From the NCBI RefSeq assembly GCF_003287895.1, contig NZ_CP030280.1:751501-815500 (forward strand): a DNA stretch of 64,000 bases. Reading direction: 5' to 3'. The translations under genes were made by a program, and so were the position numbers. How positions within the stretch are numbered: position 1 is the stretch's first letter; the number at the start of each line of letters is the position of its first letter. The notes beneath the pieces are model-generated. The model saw only the letters and a program-made list of their open reading frames with translations, made no database searches and was not told where the DNA came from. The stretch comes from Blautia argi (lineage in GTDB: Bacteria; Bacillota; Clostridia; Lachnospirales; Lachnospiraceae). This document shows, piece after piece, positions 26,521 to 36,354 of this stretch.

Positions 26521-27858
26521 ATGCAGAAAAGTCTGACTCAGGGAGCTGTAGGGAAAACATTGATTTTATTCTCTCTGCCCATGATAGCGGGAAATCTGCT
26601 GCAGCAGCTTTATAATATTGCAGATACTTTAATTGTAGGAAAGTTTTTAGGCTCAGGCGCATTGGCGGCAGTGGGGTCTTCGTATACCTTGATGACGTTT
26701 CTCACCTCTGTGTTTCTGGGGCTTTGTATGGGAAGCGGTGCAGTATTTTCCATACGGTTCGGGGAAGGGGAAAAGGAGAAGCTTCAGGAAAGTATTACAG
26801 CGGCTTTTCTATTGATTTTTACAGTGACGGCAGTGCTGAATATACTGGTCTTTTTATTCATAGACCCGATTTTGGTACTTTTACAGGTACCCGGGGAAAT
26901 TTACCAAATGATGAGAGAATATCTATGGGTGATTTTCTGGGGGATTCCTGCAGTATTTCTCTATAATTTTTATGCCTCTCTTTTGCGGGCAGTGGGAAAC
27001 TCAGTAGTACCGCTGGTATTTCTGGCAGCCTGCGCGGTTTTGAATATTGTGCTGGACTTGTGGTTTGTCTTGGGATTGTCCTGGGGCGTGGAGGGCGCTG
27101 CAGCGGCAACTGTGCTTTCCCAGTATGTTTCCGGCGTGGGGATTGCTCTTTACACCTGGATAAAGTGGAAAGACTTCCGGTTTAGAAAGAAATATCTGCG
27201 GCCGGGAAAGGGCATTTTAAAAGAGCTGGCGCAGTTTTCCTTTCTCACTTCTGTGCAGCAGTCAGTTATGAATCTGGGAATTTTAATGGTGCAGGGACTG
27301 GTAAACAGTTTTGGAACCGTGATTATGGCAGCCTTTGCCGCTGCAGTGAAGATTGATTCCTTTGCATACATGCCTGTGCAAGATTTCGGGAATGCGTTTT
27401 CTACTTTTGTGGCACAGAATTTTGGAGCGAAGAAGGAGGAACGTATTCGGGAGGGAATCCGAAAAGCCGTGCTTACGGCATTTGTTTTTTGTCTGGTGAT
27501 TTCCTTTGGCGTCTTCCTGTTTGCAAAGCCCCTGATGCTGATTTTTGTCCAGCCGCAGGAAACGGAAATTCTGGCAGCAGGAGTGCAGTACTTACACATC
27601 GAAGGGGTTTTTTACTGCGGAATCGGTTTTCTGTTTCTGCTGTACGGATATTATCGGGCAGTGAAGCTGCCTGGTATGTCTGTTGTGCTGACTGTGATTT
27701 CCCTGGGAACCAGAGTGGCTCTGGCATATCTTTTGTCTTCTTTTGAGAGCATCGGTGTGTTAGGTATCTGGTGGTCTGTACCCATTGGCTGGGCTCTGGC
27801 AGATATTGCAGGCTTTTGGTATTATAGGAAAATGCGGAAGAAATCTCCGTGCAGATGA
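26521..27858 (+). CDS. MATE family efflux transporter
   Basis: A 445-residue protein with twelve hydrophobic helices and MATE features: LFSLPMIAGNLLQQLYNIAD at the N-terminus, the symmetric second-half counterpart LAQFSFLTSVQQSVMNLGIL, and the motif ALAAVGSSYTLMTF. These are Na+ or H+-coupled drug/toxin exporters. ATG follows AAGGGGG. Divergent from the winged-helix regulator. Confidence 0.94.
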   Translation: MQKSLTQGAVGKTLILFSLPMIAGNLLQQLYNIADTLIVGKFLGSGALAAVGSSYTLMTFLTSVFLGLCMGSGAVFSIRFGEGEKEKLQESITAAFLLIFTVTAVLNILVFLFIDPILVLLQVPGEIYQMMREYLWVIFWGIPAVFLYNFYASLLRAVGNSVVPLVFLAACAVLNIVLDLWFVLGLSWGVEGAAAATVLSQYVSGVGIALYTWIKWKDFRFRKKYLRPGKGILKELAQFSFLTSVQQSVMNLGILMVQGLVNSFGTVIMAAFAAAVKIDSFAYMPVQDFGNAFSTFVAQNFGAKKEERIREGIRKAVLTAFVFCLVISFGVFLFAKPLMLIFVQPQETEILAAGVQYLHIEGVFYCGIGFLFLLYGYYRAVKLPGMSVVLTVISLGTRVALAYLLSSFESIGVLGIWWSVPIGWALADIAGFWYYRKMRKKSPCR

Positions 27859-27885
27859 GAGAATCCATGTTTTTATCGACCGAAT

Positions 27886-27930
27886 CCCTTTTCTATGCTA
27901 TGATTAAGGAAAACACAGCATAGAAAGGGG
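27886..27930. promoter_or_regulatory. Inverted repeat over the promoter and ribosome binding site of the GTPase-nuclease gene
   Basis: CCCTTTTCTATGCT (27886-27899) is complementary to AGCATAGAAAGGGG (27917-27930) with one mismatch near the end. The right arm contains the ribosome binding site AAAGGGG. An extended -10 (TGCTATGAT, 27896-27904) overlaps the left arm; if that is the promoter the repeat is a DNA operator, otherwise an RNA hairpin hiding the binding site. Confidence 0.6.
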
Positions 27931-27939
27931 TATTTTCAT

Positions 27940-30657
27940 ATGGAGAATACGTCTGAACAGAAAACAGAAGGAACAGACACAATAGAAACCAAAAACGTCA
28001 GTCTTGCTCTCCTTGCTCATGTAGACGCAGGGAAAACTACGCTGGCGGAGAGTATTCTTTATCATACAGGCAGTATCCGCAAAATGGGAAGGGTGGACCA
28101 CAGAGACGCTTTTTTGGACACAGATTCCATGGAACGGGCAAGAGGTATTACGATTTTTTCCAAGCAGGCAGGTTTTTCCCTGGGAGAAAAGAACTTTACT
28201 CTTCTGGATACGCCGGGACATGTGGATTTTTCTGCGGAAATGGAAAGAACACTGCAGGTTCTGGATTACGCAGTGCTTCTCATCAGCGGTGCAGATGGGA
28301 TTCAGGGGCATGTACAGACTTTATGGCGGCTTTTAAAGCAATACAAGATTCCGGTTTTCCTTTTTATTAATAAAATGGATCAGGAAGGTACAGACAGGCG
28401 CGTGTTGCTTTTGGAACTGCAGAAAAAACTGGACGAGCGGTGCGTGGATTTCGGAGGGGACAGAAAGCGGGAGGAAGTTCTGGAGGAAATCGCCATGTGC
28501 GAGGAAAGCGTTTTGGAACATTATCTGGAAGAAGGAGAGATTTCCACGCCGGTTATCCAAAGTCTGATTGCCGAGCGCAGGCTTTTTCCGTGTTATTTTG
28601 GTTCTGCACTGAAATCTTTTGGAATAAAGGAATTTCTGGAAGGCATGGAAACCTATATACAATGTCCGAAATACAGTGCAGATTTTGGGGCAAGGATTTT
28701 TAAAATTTCCAGAGATGATAAAGGAAACCGGTTGACCCACATGAAAATCACAGGGGGAACGCTGAAGGTCAAACAGGTGCTCCAGGGAAAGGACTGGGAA
28801 GAAAAGGCAGACCAGATACGAGTATATGCAGGAGCCGGTTTCCGCACAGTAAGCGAAGCACCTGCAGGGACGGTCTGTGCAGTCACCGGTCTTACAAAAA
28901 CCTTTGCAGGAGAAGGGCTCGGCATGGAAAAGGAAGCGGTCAGTCCTCTTTTGGCGCCGGTTCTGACCTATGAGATTCAGCTTCCAAAGGGCTGTGACGT
29001 ACATAGAATGCTTTTGCAGCTCAGACAGCTGGAAGAGGAAGAGCCGCAGCTTCATATTGTGTGGAACGAGGCTTTGGGAGAAATTCATGCACAGGTTATG
29101 GGAGAAGTGCAGATTGAAATTTTAAAAAGCCTGATACAGGAGCGTTTTGGTGTAAACGTAGAGTTTGGTTCAGGGAGTATTGTATATAAAGAAACCATTA
29201 CAGAGCCTGTGGAGGGAATCGGACATTTTGAACCTTTACGTCATTATGCGGAGGTACATCTTCTTTTGGAGCCTCTGGAAAGAGGAAAGGGGCTGCAGTT
29301 TGCATCAGACTGCAGCGAGGATATGCTGGATCGAAACTGGCAGAGGCTGGTTCTGACCCATCTGGCAGAGAAAAACCACAGGGGTGTTCTGGCAGGTGCT
29401 GATATTACGGATATGAAAATTACTCTTATTACAGGAAAGGCCCATATCAAGCATACAGAGGGAGGGGATTTCAGACAGGCTACCTACCGGGCTGTGCGTC
29501 AGGGCCTGAAGAAAGCAAAAAGTATTCTTTTAGAGCCGGTTTATGAATACAGACTGGAAATCCCTCAGGAAGCTGTTGGAAGGGCTATGACGGATATTCA
29601 GAAGCTGTGCGGAACCTTTCAGGGACCGGAGTTGGAAGAAGATATGGCAGTGCTTACCGGAACAGCGCCAGTGGTTACCATGAGTGGTTATCAGAGAGAG
29701 GTCATTTCCTATACGGGCGGACAGGGAAGACTGTTTTGCACTTTAAAAGGCTATGAACCCTGTCACAATCAGGAGGAGGTTCTGGCAGAGCTGGCCTATG
29801 ATTCTGAGGCAGATGTGGAGAATCCCACAGGATCTGTATTTTGCGCCCATGGTGCAGGGTTCAACGTAAGCTGGGATAAGGTAGAGGAATATGCACACCT
29901 GGAATCTGCAAAGCAAAAGCAGGAGGCACAGGAGGCGGCAGTGAGAATGCCGGGACAGAGCTTTTCCAAGCTTCGCCTGGATGAAAAGGAATTAGAGGAA
30001 ATCTTTGCCAGAACCTATGGACCTGTCAAAAGAGAGAGAAATGCCTTTCAGAAAACCGTGCGCCGTGCCTCTTTTGATTCTGCACAAGCCAAAACAGGCA
30101 AAAAGAAGCAGGAGAAGGAAAAAGAATATCTTCTTGTAGACGGGTATAACATTATTTTTGCCTGGGAGGATTTAAACGAGCTTGCAAAGGTGAATTTAGA
30201 AGGAGCCAGAAGCAAGCTTATGGATATTTTATGCAATTATCAGGGATACAAAAAATGCACTCTGATTCTGGTTTTTGACGCTTATAAGGTTGAGGGTGGA
30301 CAGGGTGCTGTGCAGAAATATCACAATATTCATGTAGTTTATACAAAGGAAGCGGAAACAGCGGACCAGTATATCGAAAAAACAGTACATGAAATCGGAA
30401 AAAAACATCATGTGACAGTGGCTACTTCTGACGCCATGGAGCAGGTGATTATTCTGGGGCAGGGAGCGACCAGAATGTCTGCCCAGAATCTTCGGGAAGA
30501 GGTGGAGCTGATAAAGCAGGAAATCCGGGAGTATTATATCGAAAATCAGAAGAAAAGCGGGAGCTATCTGTTTGAGCATGCGTCTGAAGATCTGGCGGAG
30601 GTTCTGGAAGAGGTCAGACTTGGCAGAAGAAAAGAAATAGAAGAAAAGACGCAGTAA
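27940..30657 (+). CDS. TetM-like translational GTPase fused to a YacP/Rae1-type NYN endonuclease domain
   Basis: A 905-residue protein. Residues ~20-660 form an EF-G/ribosomal-protection GTPase: G1 AHVDAGKTT, G2 region RGITIFSKQ, G3 DTPGHVD, G4 NKMD, then domains II-V (HYAEVHLLLEPL, GRAMTDIQKLCG). A charged linker follows. Residues ~728-870 match YacP/Rae1: LLVDGYNIIFAW, LVFDAYKVEGG, EAETADQYIEK and TVATSDAMEQVIILGQGA, including the acidic catalytic residues. B. subtilis Rae1 is known to cut mRNA in the ribosomal A site. The GTPase lacks the TetM loop SPVSTP (it reads KHTEGGD there), so tetracycline resistance is doubtful. Inference: a one-piece factor that enters stalled ribosomes and cleaves mRNA. 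ATG follows AAAGGGG. Confidence 0.9.
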   Translation: MENTSEQKTEGTDTIETKNVSLALLAHVDAGKTTLAESILYHTGSIRKMGRVDHRDAFLDTDSMERARGITIFSKQAGFSLGEKNFTLLDTPGHVDFSAEMERTLQVLDYAVLLISGADGIQGHVQTLWRLLKQYKIPVFLFINKMDQEGTDRRVLLLELQKKLDERCVDFGGDRKREEVLEEIAMCEESVLEHYLEEGEISTPVIQSLIAERRLFPCYFGSALKSFGIKEFLEGMETYIQCPKYSADFGARIFKISRDDKGNRLTHMKITGGTLKVKQVLQGKDWEEKADQIRVYAGAGFRTVSEAPAGTVCAVTGLTKTFAGEGLGMEKEAVSPLLAPVLTYEIQLPKGCDVHRMLLQLRQLEEEEPQLHIVWNEALGEIHAQVMGEVQIEILKSLIQERFGVNVEFGSGSIVYKETITEPVEGIGHFEPLRHYAEVHLLLEPLERGKGLQFASDCSEDMLDRNWQRLVLTHLAEKNHRGVLAGADITDMKITLITGKAHIKHTEGGDFRQATYRAVRQGLKKAKSILLEPVYEYRLEIPQEAVGRAMTDIQKLCGTFQGPELEEDMAVLTGTAPVVTMSGYQREVISYTGGQGRLFCTLKGYEPCHNQEEVLAELAYDSEADVENPTGSVFCAHGAGFNVSWDKVEEYAHLESAKQKQEAQEAAVRMPGQSFSKLRLDEKELEEIFARTYGPVKRERNAFQKTVRRASFDSAQAKTGKKKQEKEKEYLLVDGYNIIFAWEDLNELAKVNLEGARSKLMDILCNYQGYKKCTLILVFDAYKVEGGQGAVQKYHNIHVVYTKEAETADQYIEKTVHEIGKKHHVTVATSDAMEQVIILGQGATRMSAQNLREEVELIKQEIREYYIENQKKSGSYLFEHASEDLAEVLEEVRLGRRKEIEEKTQ

Positions 30658-30683
30658 ACTGCAATGGGGAAAAGGAGAAGGAA

Positions 30684-32689
30684 ATGGATAAGAAGACATA
30701 TTTTGAAAAACAGAGGAACCGCTATAAAAAGGGAGAACTTGCCTGGTGTGCAAAAATGGCGCGGAAATGGCATGAAGAGGAGTGCAGTCACATTCTGCGG
30801 ATTGCAGACGAAGCAGTGCGTCTGGAATTTCTGTTTGATTTATCCTGGGATATGGAACGTACTTATAAAAAAGAAACTTTTGCCTATCCCATTTGCTGGA
30901 CTTATATGCCGGCAGAGGACGAGGAATTTGTTTACCAGATGAACCGGCACAGATATTTTATCTGTCTGGGACAGGCCTATGCCATGACAGGAGATGAAAA
31001 ATACGCAGAAGCGTTTGTTCAGATAACAAAGGACTGGATAGGGCATGTTCCGTTAAATGAGGAGAGCAAAAAGATAACCTGGAGAGAGATTGAGGCAGGC
31101 ATCAGAGGTGAAAACTGGGTCAAAAGTATTTTGTATTTTGAGAACAGTCCTCTGATTGACGATGCCTTTATGGAATTGTTTACCAAGAGTCTGGAGGAGC
31201 ATGGGGAGTATCTTTTGCATGCACACAGGGGCTTTCAGATCTCCAGTAACTGGGGCGTAATTGAAAATCATGGTTTGCTGTTTATCGGCCTTGCACTGGA
31301 CAATTCATTGTATGTGGAAACAGCTCTGAAACGTCTGGAGCAGGAAGCCGGGATTCAGGTGTTTTCTGACGGGGTGCATTGGGAGCAGTCCTGTATGTAT
31401 CACAACGAGGTTCTCCACTGCTTCCTGGAATCTCTGCGTCTTTTAAAAATCTGGGGAAAGAGCTTGCCGAAAAAATTGCTGGAAACAACAGTACGTATGG
31501 CAATGGCAAATGTTGCCTGGAAAAAACCTGATGGTTGTCAGCCCATAACAGGGGATAGCGATGAAACACCTCTGGCAGATATGCTGTCAGCTTCTGCCAT
31601 TCTTCTGGCAGGGGAAGGAAGAGAGAAAGCAGAGATTTTAAAGGGGTGTGCAGAATCATATCCAGACTATGAGAGCATTTGGGACTGGGGACAGGAAGGT
31701 GTTTCGTTATATGAAGGAATTTCGTCCCATGTTCCAGAAGAAAGGAATTTTTTCCTGGAGGAGAGCGGAAATTATTATCTTCGCAGCAGTTGGGAAAAAA
31801 GACGGGGAATATCTCCATTTCCGAAACGGCTGTCAGGGCGGAGGTCATGGACATAACGACAAACTTCATATTGATGTGGTGTGTCAGGGGGAAGATGTGC
31901 TGGTGGATTCCGGAAGATATAGTTATAACTTTGAGCAGGAAAACCGCATATGGCTGAAAAGCGCTCACGCACATAATACCATACTGGTAGATAAAAAAGG
32001 ATTATCTGGAATATCCTGATGCATGGGGAACCAAAAACACAATGCCGGAACTTCCTATGAGAGTAAGAGAAAAAGAGGACTGTGTGCTTTTGGAAGGCGC
32101 CCATACCGGGTATCTGCAAAACGAAACGCAGGTGCTTTTAAGAAGGAAAATCCTGGTGCTGGAGCCAGGGGTGTATGTGCTGGCAGATACTGCCTATAGC
32201 GAAGAAAGCCATACCTACAGCCGTCTCTTCCATTTTAATAATCAGGGAATGGTAAGCGCCAAAGAAGGCAGGATTCTCTATCATGGAAAGCGGGCAGACA
32301 TGGAACTTATCTTTCCTCAGGAAGAAACCTGCTTTTATATAGAAGAAAGCAAGTTGTCACGGCATTATAATCTGTGTGAGAAAAATGAAATGGTGGCTGC
32401 AGATACAAAAGGAGAAGGAAAGACCTTTATGCTGGCTGTGCTGGCTGGAAATCAGAAAAAGCCTGTGAAGGTTTGTATGAATCCGGTCTATAATCCGGTC
32501 CGCGGCTGTTTACTGGCAGATGAGGCAGCACAGGCAGTTCGCATCTGCACAGATGCTCATGAATATGAGCTGATATTCCGGCACGGGGATTTGGCAGGTC
32601 CTCAGGATTTACTGCAGGCAGGTTCCTGTATGGGAATCGGAAGTGTGCTGGTATGTGCGGACTCCGGAGAAACTCTTTGTTTTGCATAG
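30684..32689 (+). pseudogene. Heparinase II/III family protein, two frameshifts
   Basis: Three frames join into one ~667-residue protein. Part 1 (from ATG 30684) is an all-helical alpha/alpha toroid (YPICWTYMPAEDEEFVYQMN, QISSNWGVIENHGLLFIGLA). Part 2 carries the heparinase II/III-type motif GGGHGHNDKLHIDVVCQGED with the His and Tyr (GRYSYNFEQ) expected in the lyase family. Part 3 is the C-terminal beta domain (RLFHFNNQG). Removing one A at 31795-31800 and one at 31993-31998 gives SSWEKDGEYLHF and VDKKDYLEYPDAWG. Family role: beta-elimination of uronic-acid polysaccharides. No signal peptide is seen, so it would act inside the cell on imported oligosaccharides, unless wrongly started. Confidence 0.82.
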
Positions 32690-32731
32690 AAAACTAAAAA
32701 GCATAAAAAAGCAAATTTTGTAAAAAAGTCC

Positions 32732-32760
32732 TTGCATTCTTTGCAGAGAGGTGCTAATAT
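32732..32760 (+). promoter_or_regulatory. Promoter of the alpha operon
   Basis: TTGCAT (32732-32737), 17-base spacer, TAATAT (32755-32760), 38 bases before the rpmJ start. This operon is therefore independent of the gene upstream. Confidence 0.8.
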
Positions 32761-32798
32761 ATAAAGCGTACTTTTATGCTCAGAAAGGAGGAAGAACA

Positions 32799-32912
32799 GT
32801 GAAAGTAAGATCATCTGTAAAACCAATTTGCGAAAAGTGCAAGGTTATTAAAAGAAAGGGAAGCATCAGAATTATCTGTGAAAACCCAAAACACAAACAG
32901 CGTCAGGGCTAA
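32799..32912 (+). CDS. rpmJ: Ribosomal protein L36
   Basis: A 37-residue protein from GTG 32799 reading [19 protein letters not shown] and ending [11 protein letters not shown], with the four zinc ligands (CEKC, C, H) of the classic zinc-binding L36. AAAGGAGG lies upstream. Part of the large ribosomal subunit. It leads the alpha operon here; the usual partner infA is not upstream. Confidence 0.97.
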   Translation: MKVRSSVKPICEKCKVIKRKGSIRIICENPKHKQRQG

Positions 32913-33240
32913 TATCTGAAATTTATATCAGAGTTAGGACGTTGGTTTGTGTAAATTTTAGTGCGGCTGCAGTATGAAACGCAAGGACGCGTTGTCCATA
33001 CTGATTAAATATAGTGATATTGAATACAGAGTAAAAAATACTCTGTCAGAATCGTTTACCGAGGACGGTTCCTGTTGCTGAAAATCCTTCGGCAACCATA
33101 GAATATTGCTTAATACCGGTATCCGCCAAATGCCGGAAAGGCTGCGTAAAATTATTTTTGCGGCTGGATACAGAAGACCCCGTCAGTTTTTTGTATCTCA
33201 ATTAGGAACAATATTAACAGAAAAATGGAGGAACAAATAC
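32913..33240 (+). promoter_or_regulatory. Structured leader between rpmJ and rpsM
   Basis: 328 bases with no convincing gene. Several stems are visible: GTATG+AACGC with GCGTT+CATAC (about 32975-33003), ACAGAGTA/TACTCTGT (about 33028-33050), ACCG/CGGT, and GTTGC/GCAAC (about 33074-33097). Such a gap inside the normally tight alpha operon suggests an autoregulatory RNA, probably bound by an operon protein such as S4 (family precedent; not shown here). An open frame runs into rpsM from 33106 but rpsM clearly starts at 33241 after AATGGAGG. Confidence 0.6.
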
Positions 33241-33612
33241 ATGGCTCGTATAGCTGGTGTAGACTTACCAAGAGAAAAACGTATTGAAATCGGCTTGACA
33301 TATATCTACGGAATTGGTAGAGCAAGCTCAAACCGTATCTTAGAAAAGGCAGGCGTAAATCCTGACACTCGTGTCAGAGATGTTACTGACGAAGAAGTAG
33401 GAAAAATCCGTGACGCAATTGAAGAGCTTCAGATTCCTGTAGAAGGTGATTTGAGAAGAGAAATCGCTCTGAACATCAAAAGACTTCAGGAAATCGGCTG
33501 CTACAGAGGAATCCGTCATCGTAAAGGACTTCCTGTTCGTGGACAGAAAACAAAAACAAATGCAAGAACAAGAAAAGGTCCTAAGAGAACTGTTGCTAAT
33601 AAGAAGAAATAA
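33241..33612 (+). CDS. rpsM: Ribosomal protein S13
   Basis: A 123-residue 30S subunit head protein with [20 protein letters not shown] at the start, [14 protein letters not shown] (helix-two turns-helix) and the basic tail [18 protein letters not shown]. Length normal. TGGAGG lies upstream of ATG. Second gene of the alpha operon. Confidence 0.98.
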   Translation: MARIAGVDLPREKRIEIGLTYIYGIGRASSNRILEKAGVNPDTRVRDVTDEEVGKIRDAIEELQIPVEGDLRREIALNIKRLQEIGCYRGIRHRKGLPVRGQKTKTNARTRKGPKRTVANKKK

Positions 33613-33697
33613 TTTCTTTTCGGACATACAGGCAGCAGCCTGAATTTTGAAAATTACAGTTGAGTTTAAATATTAGAGAAAGTAGGTTAGTTTAAAA

Positions 33698-34090
33698 ATG
33701 GCTAAAGTTACCAAAAAAGTGACAAAAAAGCGTGTTAAGAAAAACGTTGAACGCGGACAGGCACATATCCAGTCTTCTTTCAATAACACAATCGTTACAT
33801 TGACAGATGCTGAAGGAAATGCTTTATCATGGGCAAGTGCCGGTGGTCTGGGATTTAAAGGTTCAAGGAAATCTACTCCATATGCAGCTCAGATGGCTGC
33901 AGAAACTGCTGCAAAGGCTGCAGTTATCCATGGTCTGAAGACTGTTGACGTTTTTGTAAAAGGACCTGGTTCAGGAAGAGAAGCAGCAATCCGTGCATTG
34001 GCAGCTTGCGGTATTGAAGTTACAAGCATCAAAGATGTAACTCCGGTTCCACACAACGGTTGTCGTCCACCAAAACGCAGAAGAGTCTAA
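33698..34090 (+). CDS. rpsK: Ribosomal protein S11
   Basis: A 130-residue 30S platform protein with [34 protein letters not shown] and the C-terminal [18 protein letters not shown]. Normal length; in the usual alpha operon position. Confidence 0.98.
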   Translation: MAKVTKKVTKKRVKKNVERGQAHIQSSFNNTIVTLTDAEGNALSWASAGGLGFKGSRKSTPYAAQMAAETAAKAAVIHGLKTVDVFVKGPGSGREAAIRALAACGIEVTSIKDVTPVPHNGCRPPKRRRV

Positions 34091-34108
34091 TTAGGAGGTC
34101 AATGAATC

Positions 34109-34702
34109 ATGGCAGTAAATAGAGTACCAGTTCTGAAAAGATGTAGAGCATTAGGTCTTGACCCGGTATATCTGGGAATTGACAAAAAATCTACCAGACA
34201 GTTAAAGAGAGCAAACAGAAAAATGTCCGAATACGGACTTCAGTTAAGAGAAAAACAGAAAGCAAAATTCATCTACGGCGTTCTGGAAAAACCTTTCCGT
34301 AACTACTACAAGAAGGCAGACCAGAGACCGGGACAGACAGGTGAAAACCTGATGGTTATGCTGGAAACTCGCCTTGACAACGTAGTATTCCGTCTTGGAC
34401 TTGCTAGAACAAGAAAAGAAGCAAGACAGATTGTTGACCACAAGCATGTACTTGTAAATGGAAAACAGGTTAATATCCCATCTTACTTAGTAAAAGCTGG
34501 CGATATTATTGAAATTAAAGAAAAATGCAAAGGTTCTCAGAGATATAAAGATATCCTTGAAGTAACTGGCGGACGTCTGGTTCCGGCTTGGTTAGATGTA
34601 GACCAGGAAGCATTAAAGGGCGAAGTAAAAGCACTTCCTACAAGAGAAGAAATCGACGTACCGGTTAACGAAGTGTTAATTGTCGAGTTGTATTCTAAAT
34701 AA
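34109..34702 (+). CDS. rpsD: Ribosomal protein S4
   Basis: A 197-residue 30S assembly protein with the S4 RNA-binding domain ([35 protein letters not shown]). The N-terminus lacks the four-Cys zinc site of some homologues (it reads [19 protein letters not shown]). In many bacteria S4 binds its own operon leader, which makes the rpmJ-rpsM gap interesting. AGGAGG precedes ATG. Confidence 0.98.
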   Translation: MAVNRVPVLKRCRALGLDPVYLGIDKKSTRQLKRANRKMSEYGLQLREKQKAKFIYGVLEKPFRNYYKKADQRPGQTGENLMVMLETRLDNVVFRLGLARTRKEARQIVDHKHVLVNGKQVNIPSYLVKAGDIIEIKEKCKGSQRYKDILEVTGGRLVPAWLDVDQEALKGEVKALPTREEIDVPVNEVLIVELYSK

Positions 34703-34742
34703 TTAAAGAAGTGAATTGTGCGCGTAGCAAGGAGGGCTTTGC

Positions 34743-35702
34743 ATGTTCGATTTTAACAAACCCAAAATTCAAATCACAGAAATGTCTGATGATAAGAGAT
34801 ATGGGAAATTCGTGGTAGAACCACTGGAAAGAGGATATGGTATTACACTGGGTAACTCTCTTAGAAGAATTATGCTTTCTTCTTTACCGGGTGCCGCTGT
34901 AAGCCAGGTGAAAATTGACGGTGTTCTCCATGAATTCAGTTCTATGCCGGGAGTTAAGGAAGATGTGACAGAAATCATCATGAACCTTAAAAATCTGGCA
35001 ATCAAGAACGTAAGCGACAGCAATGAGCCGAAAACCGCATATATCGAGTTTGAAGGCGAAGGCGTTGTGACAGGTGCAGATATCCAGGTTGACCAGGATT
35101 TGGAAATCTTAAATCCGGAGCAGGTAATTGCTACCTTAAATGGCGGTACAGGATGCAAATTCAATGCAGAACTGACCATTACCAAAGGCCGCGGATATGT
35201 AAGCGCAGATAAAGGAAAATCAGATGACATGCCAATCGGCATGATTGCAGTTGATGCAATTTATACTCCGGTTGAGCGTGTAAATATGTCCGTTGAGAAT
35301 ACCCGTGTGGGTCAGGTTACAGACTTTGACAAACTGACACTGGATATTTACACAAACGGAACACTGGACGCAGATGAGGCTGTCAGCCTTGCTGCTAAGG
35401 TATTAAGCGAGCATTTAAGCCTCTTCATTGACCTTTCTGAAAGTGCAAAGACTGCAGAAGTCATGATTGAGAAGGAAGACAATGAGAAAGAAAAAGTTCT
35501 GGAAATGAACATTGATGAACTGGAATTGTCTGTTCGTTCCTACAACTGCTTAAAACGTGCTGGTATTAATACCGTGGAAGAGCTTTGCAACCGTACTTCC
35601 GAAGACATGATGAAGGTTCGTAATCTGGGCCGTAAGTCATTAGAAGAAGTTTTGGCAAAATTAAAAGAATTAGGCTTACAGTTGAATCCTAGCGAGGAGT
35701 AA
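34743..35702 (+). CDS. rpoA: RNA polymerase alpha subunit
   Basis: A 319-residue protein with the N-terminal dimerisation domain ([19 protein letters not shown]) and the C-terminal domain that binds UP elements and activators ([35 protein letters not shown]). Length normal. AAGGAGG site upstream; fifth gene of the operon. Confidence 0.99.
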   Translation: MFDFNKPKIQITEMSDDKRYGKFVVEPLERGYGITLGNSLRRIMLSSLPGAAVSQVKIDGVLHEFSSMPGVKEDVTEIIMNLKNLAIKNVSDSNEPKTAYIEFEGEGVVTGADIQVDQDLEILNPEQVIATLNGGTGCKFNAELTITKGRGYVSADKGKSDDMPIGMIAVDAIYTPVERVNMSVENTRVGQVTDFDKLTLDIYTNGTLDADEAVSLAAKVLSEHLSLFIDLSESAKTAEVMIEKEDNEKEKVLEMNIDELELSVRSYNCLKRAGINTVEELCNRTSEDMMKVRNLGRKSLEEVLAKLKELGLQLNPSEE

Positions 35703-35792
35703 GCCTTTAGGACAAATTTATGGAAAAAAGCAATGCGTCAGTAAGACCGAAGAGAGCATGGCGCATTGTTCCACAAATGGAGGAAATCTAAA

Positions 35793-36329
35793 ATGGCAAA
35801 ATATAGAAAATTGGGCAGAACTGCTGACCAGAGAAAAGCTTTACTTAGAAACCAGGTAACAAATCTGTTATACCACGGAAAAATTGTTACAACTGAAACA
35901 AAAGCAAAAGAAGTTCGTAAAATTGCTGACGGTCTGATCGCTATGGCTGTTCGTGAAAAAGACAACTTCGAAACAGTAACTGTTACAGCTAAAGTTGCTC
36001 GCAAAGACGAAAATGGCAAGAGAGTAAAAGAAGTTGTTGACGGAAAGAAAGTTACTGTATACGATGAAGTACAGAAAGAAATCAAGAAGGACGCTCCTTC
36101 CAGATTACATGCCAGAAGACAGATGTTAAAAGTTCTTTACCCAGTGAAAGAAGTTCCGACAGCTGCTGCTGGAAAGAAGAAAAGCACTAAAGAAGTTGAT
36201 TTAGTAGATAAATTATTCACAGAAATCGCACCAAAATACGCTGACCGTAATGGTGGTTATACAAGAATCATCAAAATCGGACCTCGTAAAGGTGATGCAG
36301 CTATGGAAGTAGTTCTTGAATTAGTATAA
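35793..36329 (+). CDS. rplQ: Ribosomal protein L17 with an internal insertion
   Basis: 178 residues against about 113-127 in most bacteria. The core is typical ([63 protein letters not shown]). An extra ~45-residue basic, beta-rich segment (about 58-102, including [19 protein letters not shown]) is inserted before LHARRQ, plus a shorter one ([12 protein letters not shown]). The same style of long L17 is known to me from Lachnospiraceae. ATG 35793 has TGGAGG upstream. Last gene of the alpha operon. Confidence 0.97.
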   Translation: MAKYRKLGRTADQRKALLRNQVTNLLYHGKIVTTETKAKEVRKIADGLIAMAVREKDNFETVTVTAKVARKDENGKRVKEVVDGKKVTVYDEVQKEIKKDAPSRLHARRQMLKVLYPVKEVPTAAAGKKKSTKEVDLVDKLFTEIAPKYADRNGGYTRIIKIGPRKGDAAMEVVLELV

Positions 36330-36354
36330 TTTGAGAATGCAGAGATAGAGGAGA

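Noticed and set aside
27940..30657. Annotation as a tetracycline resistance determinant.
   Set aside because: The TetM tip motif is absent and a nuclease domain is fused; resistance should not be assumed.
33106..33240. Upstream extension of rpsM by 45 residues.
   Set aside because: S13 starts [10 protein letters not shown] at 33241 with TGGAGG in place; the extension is part of the leader RNA.
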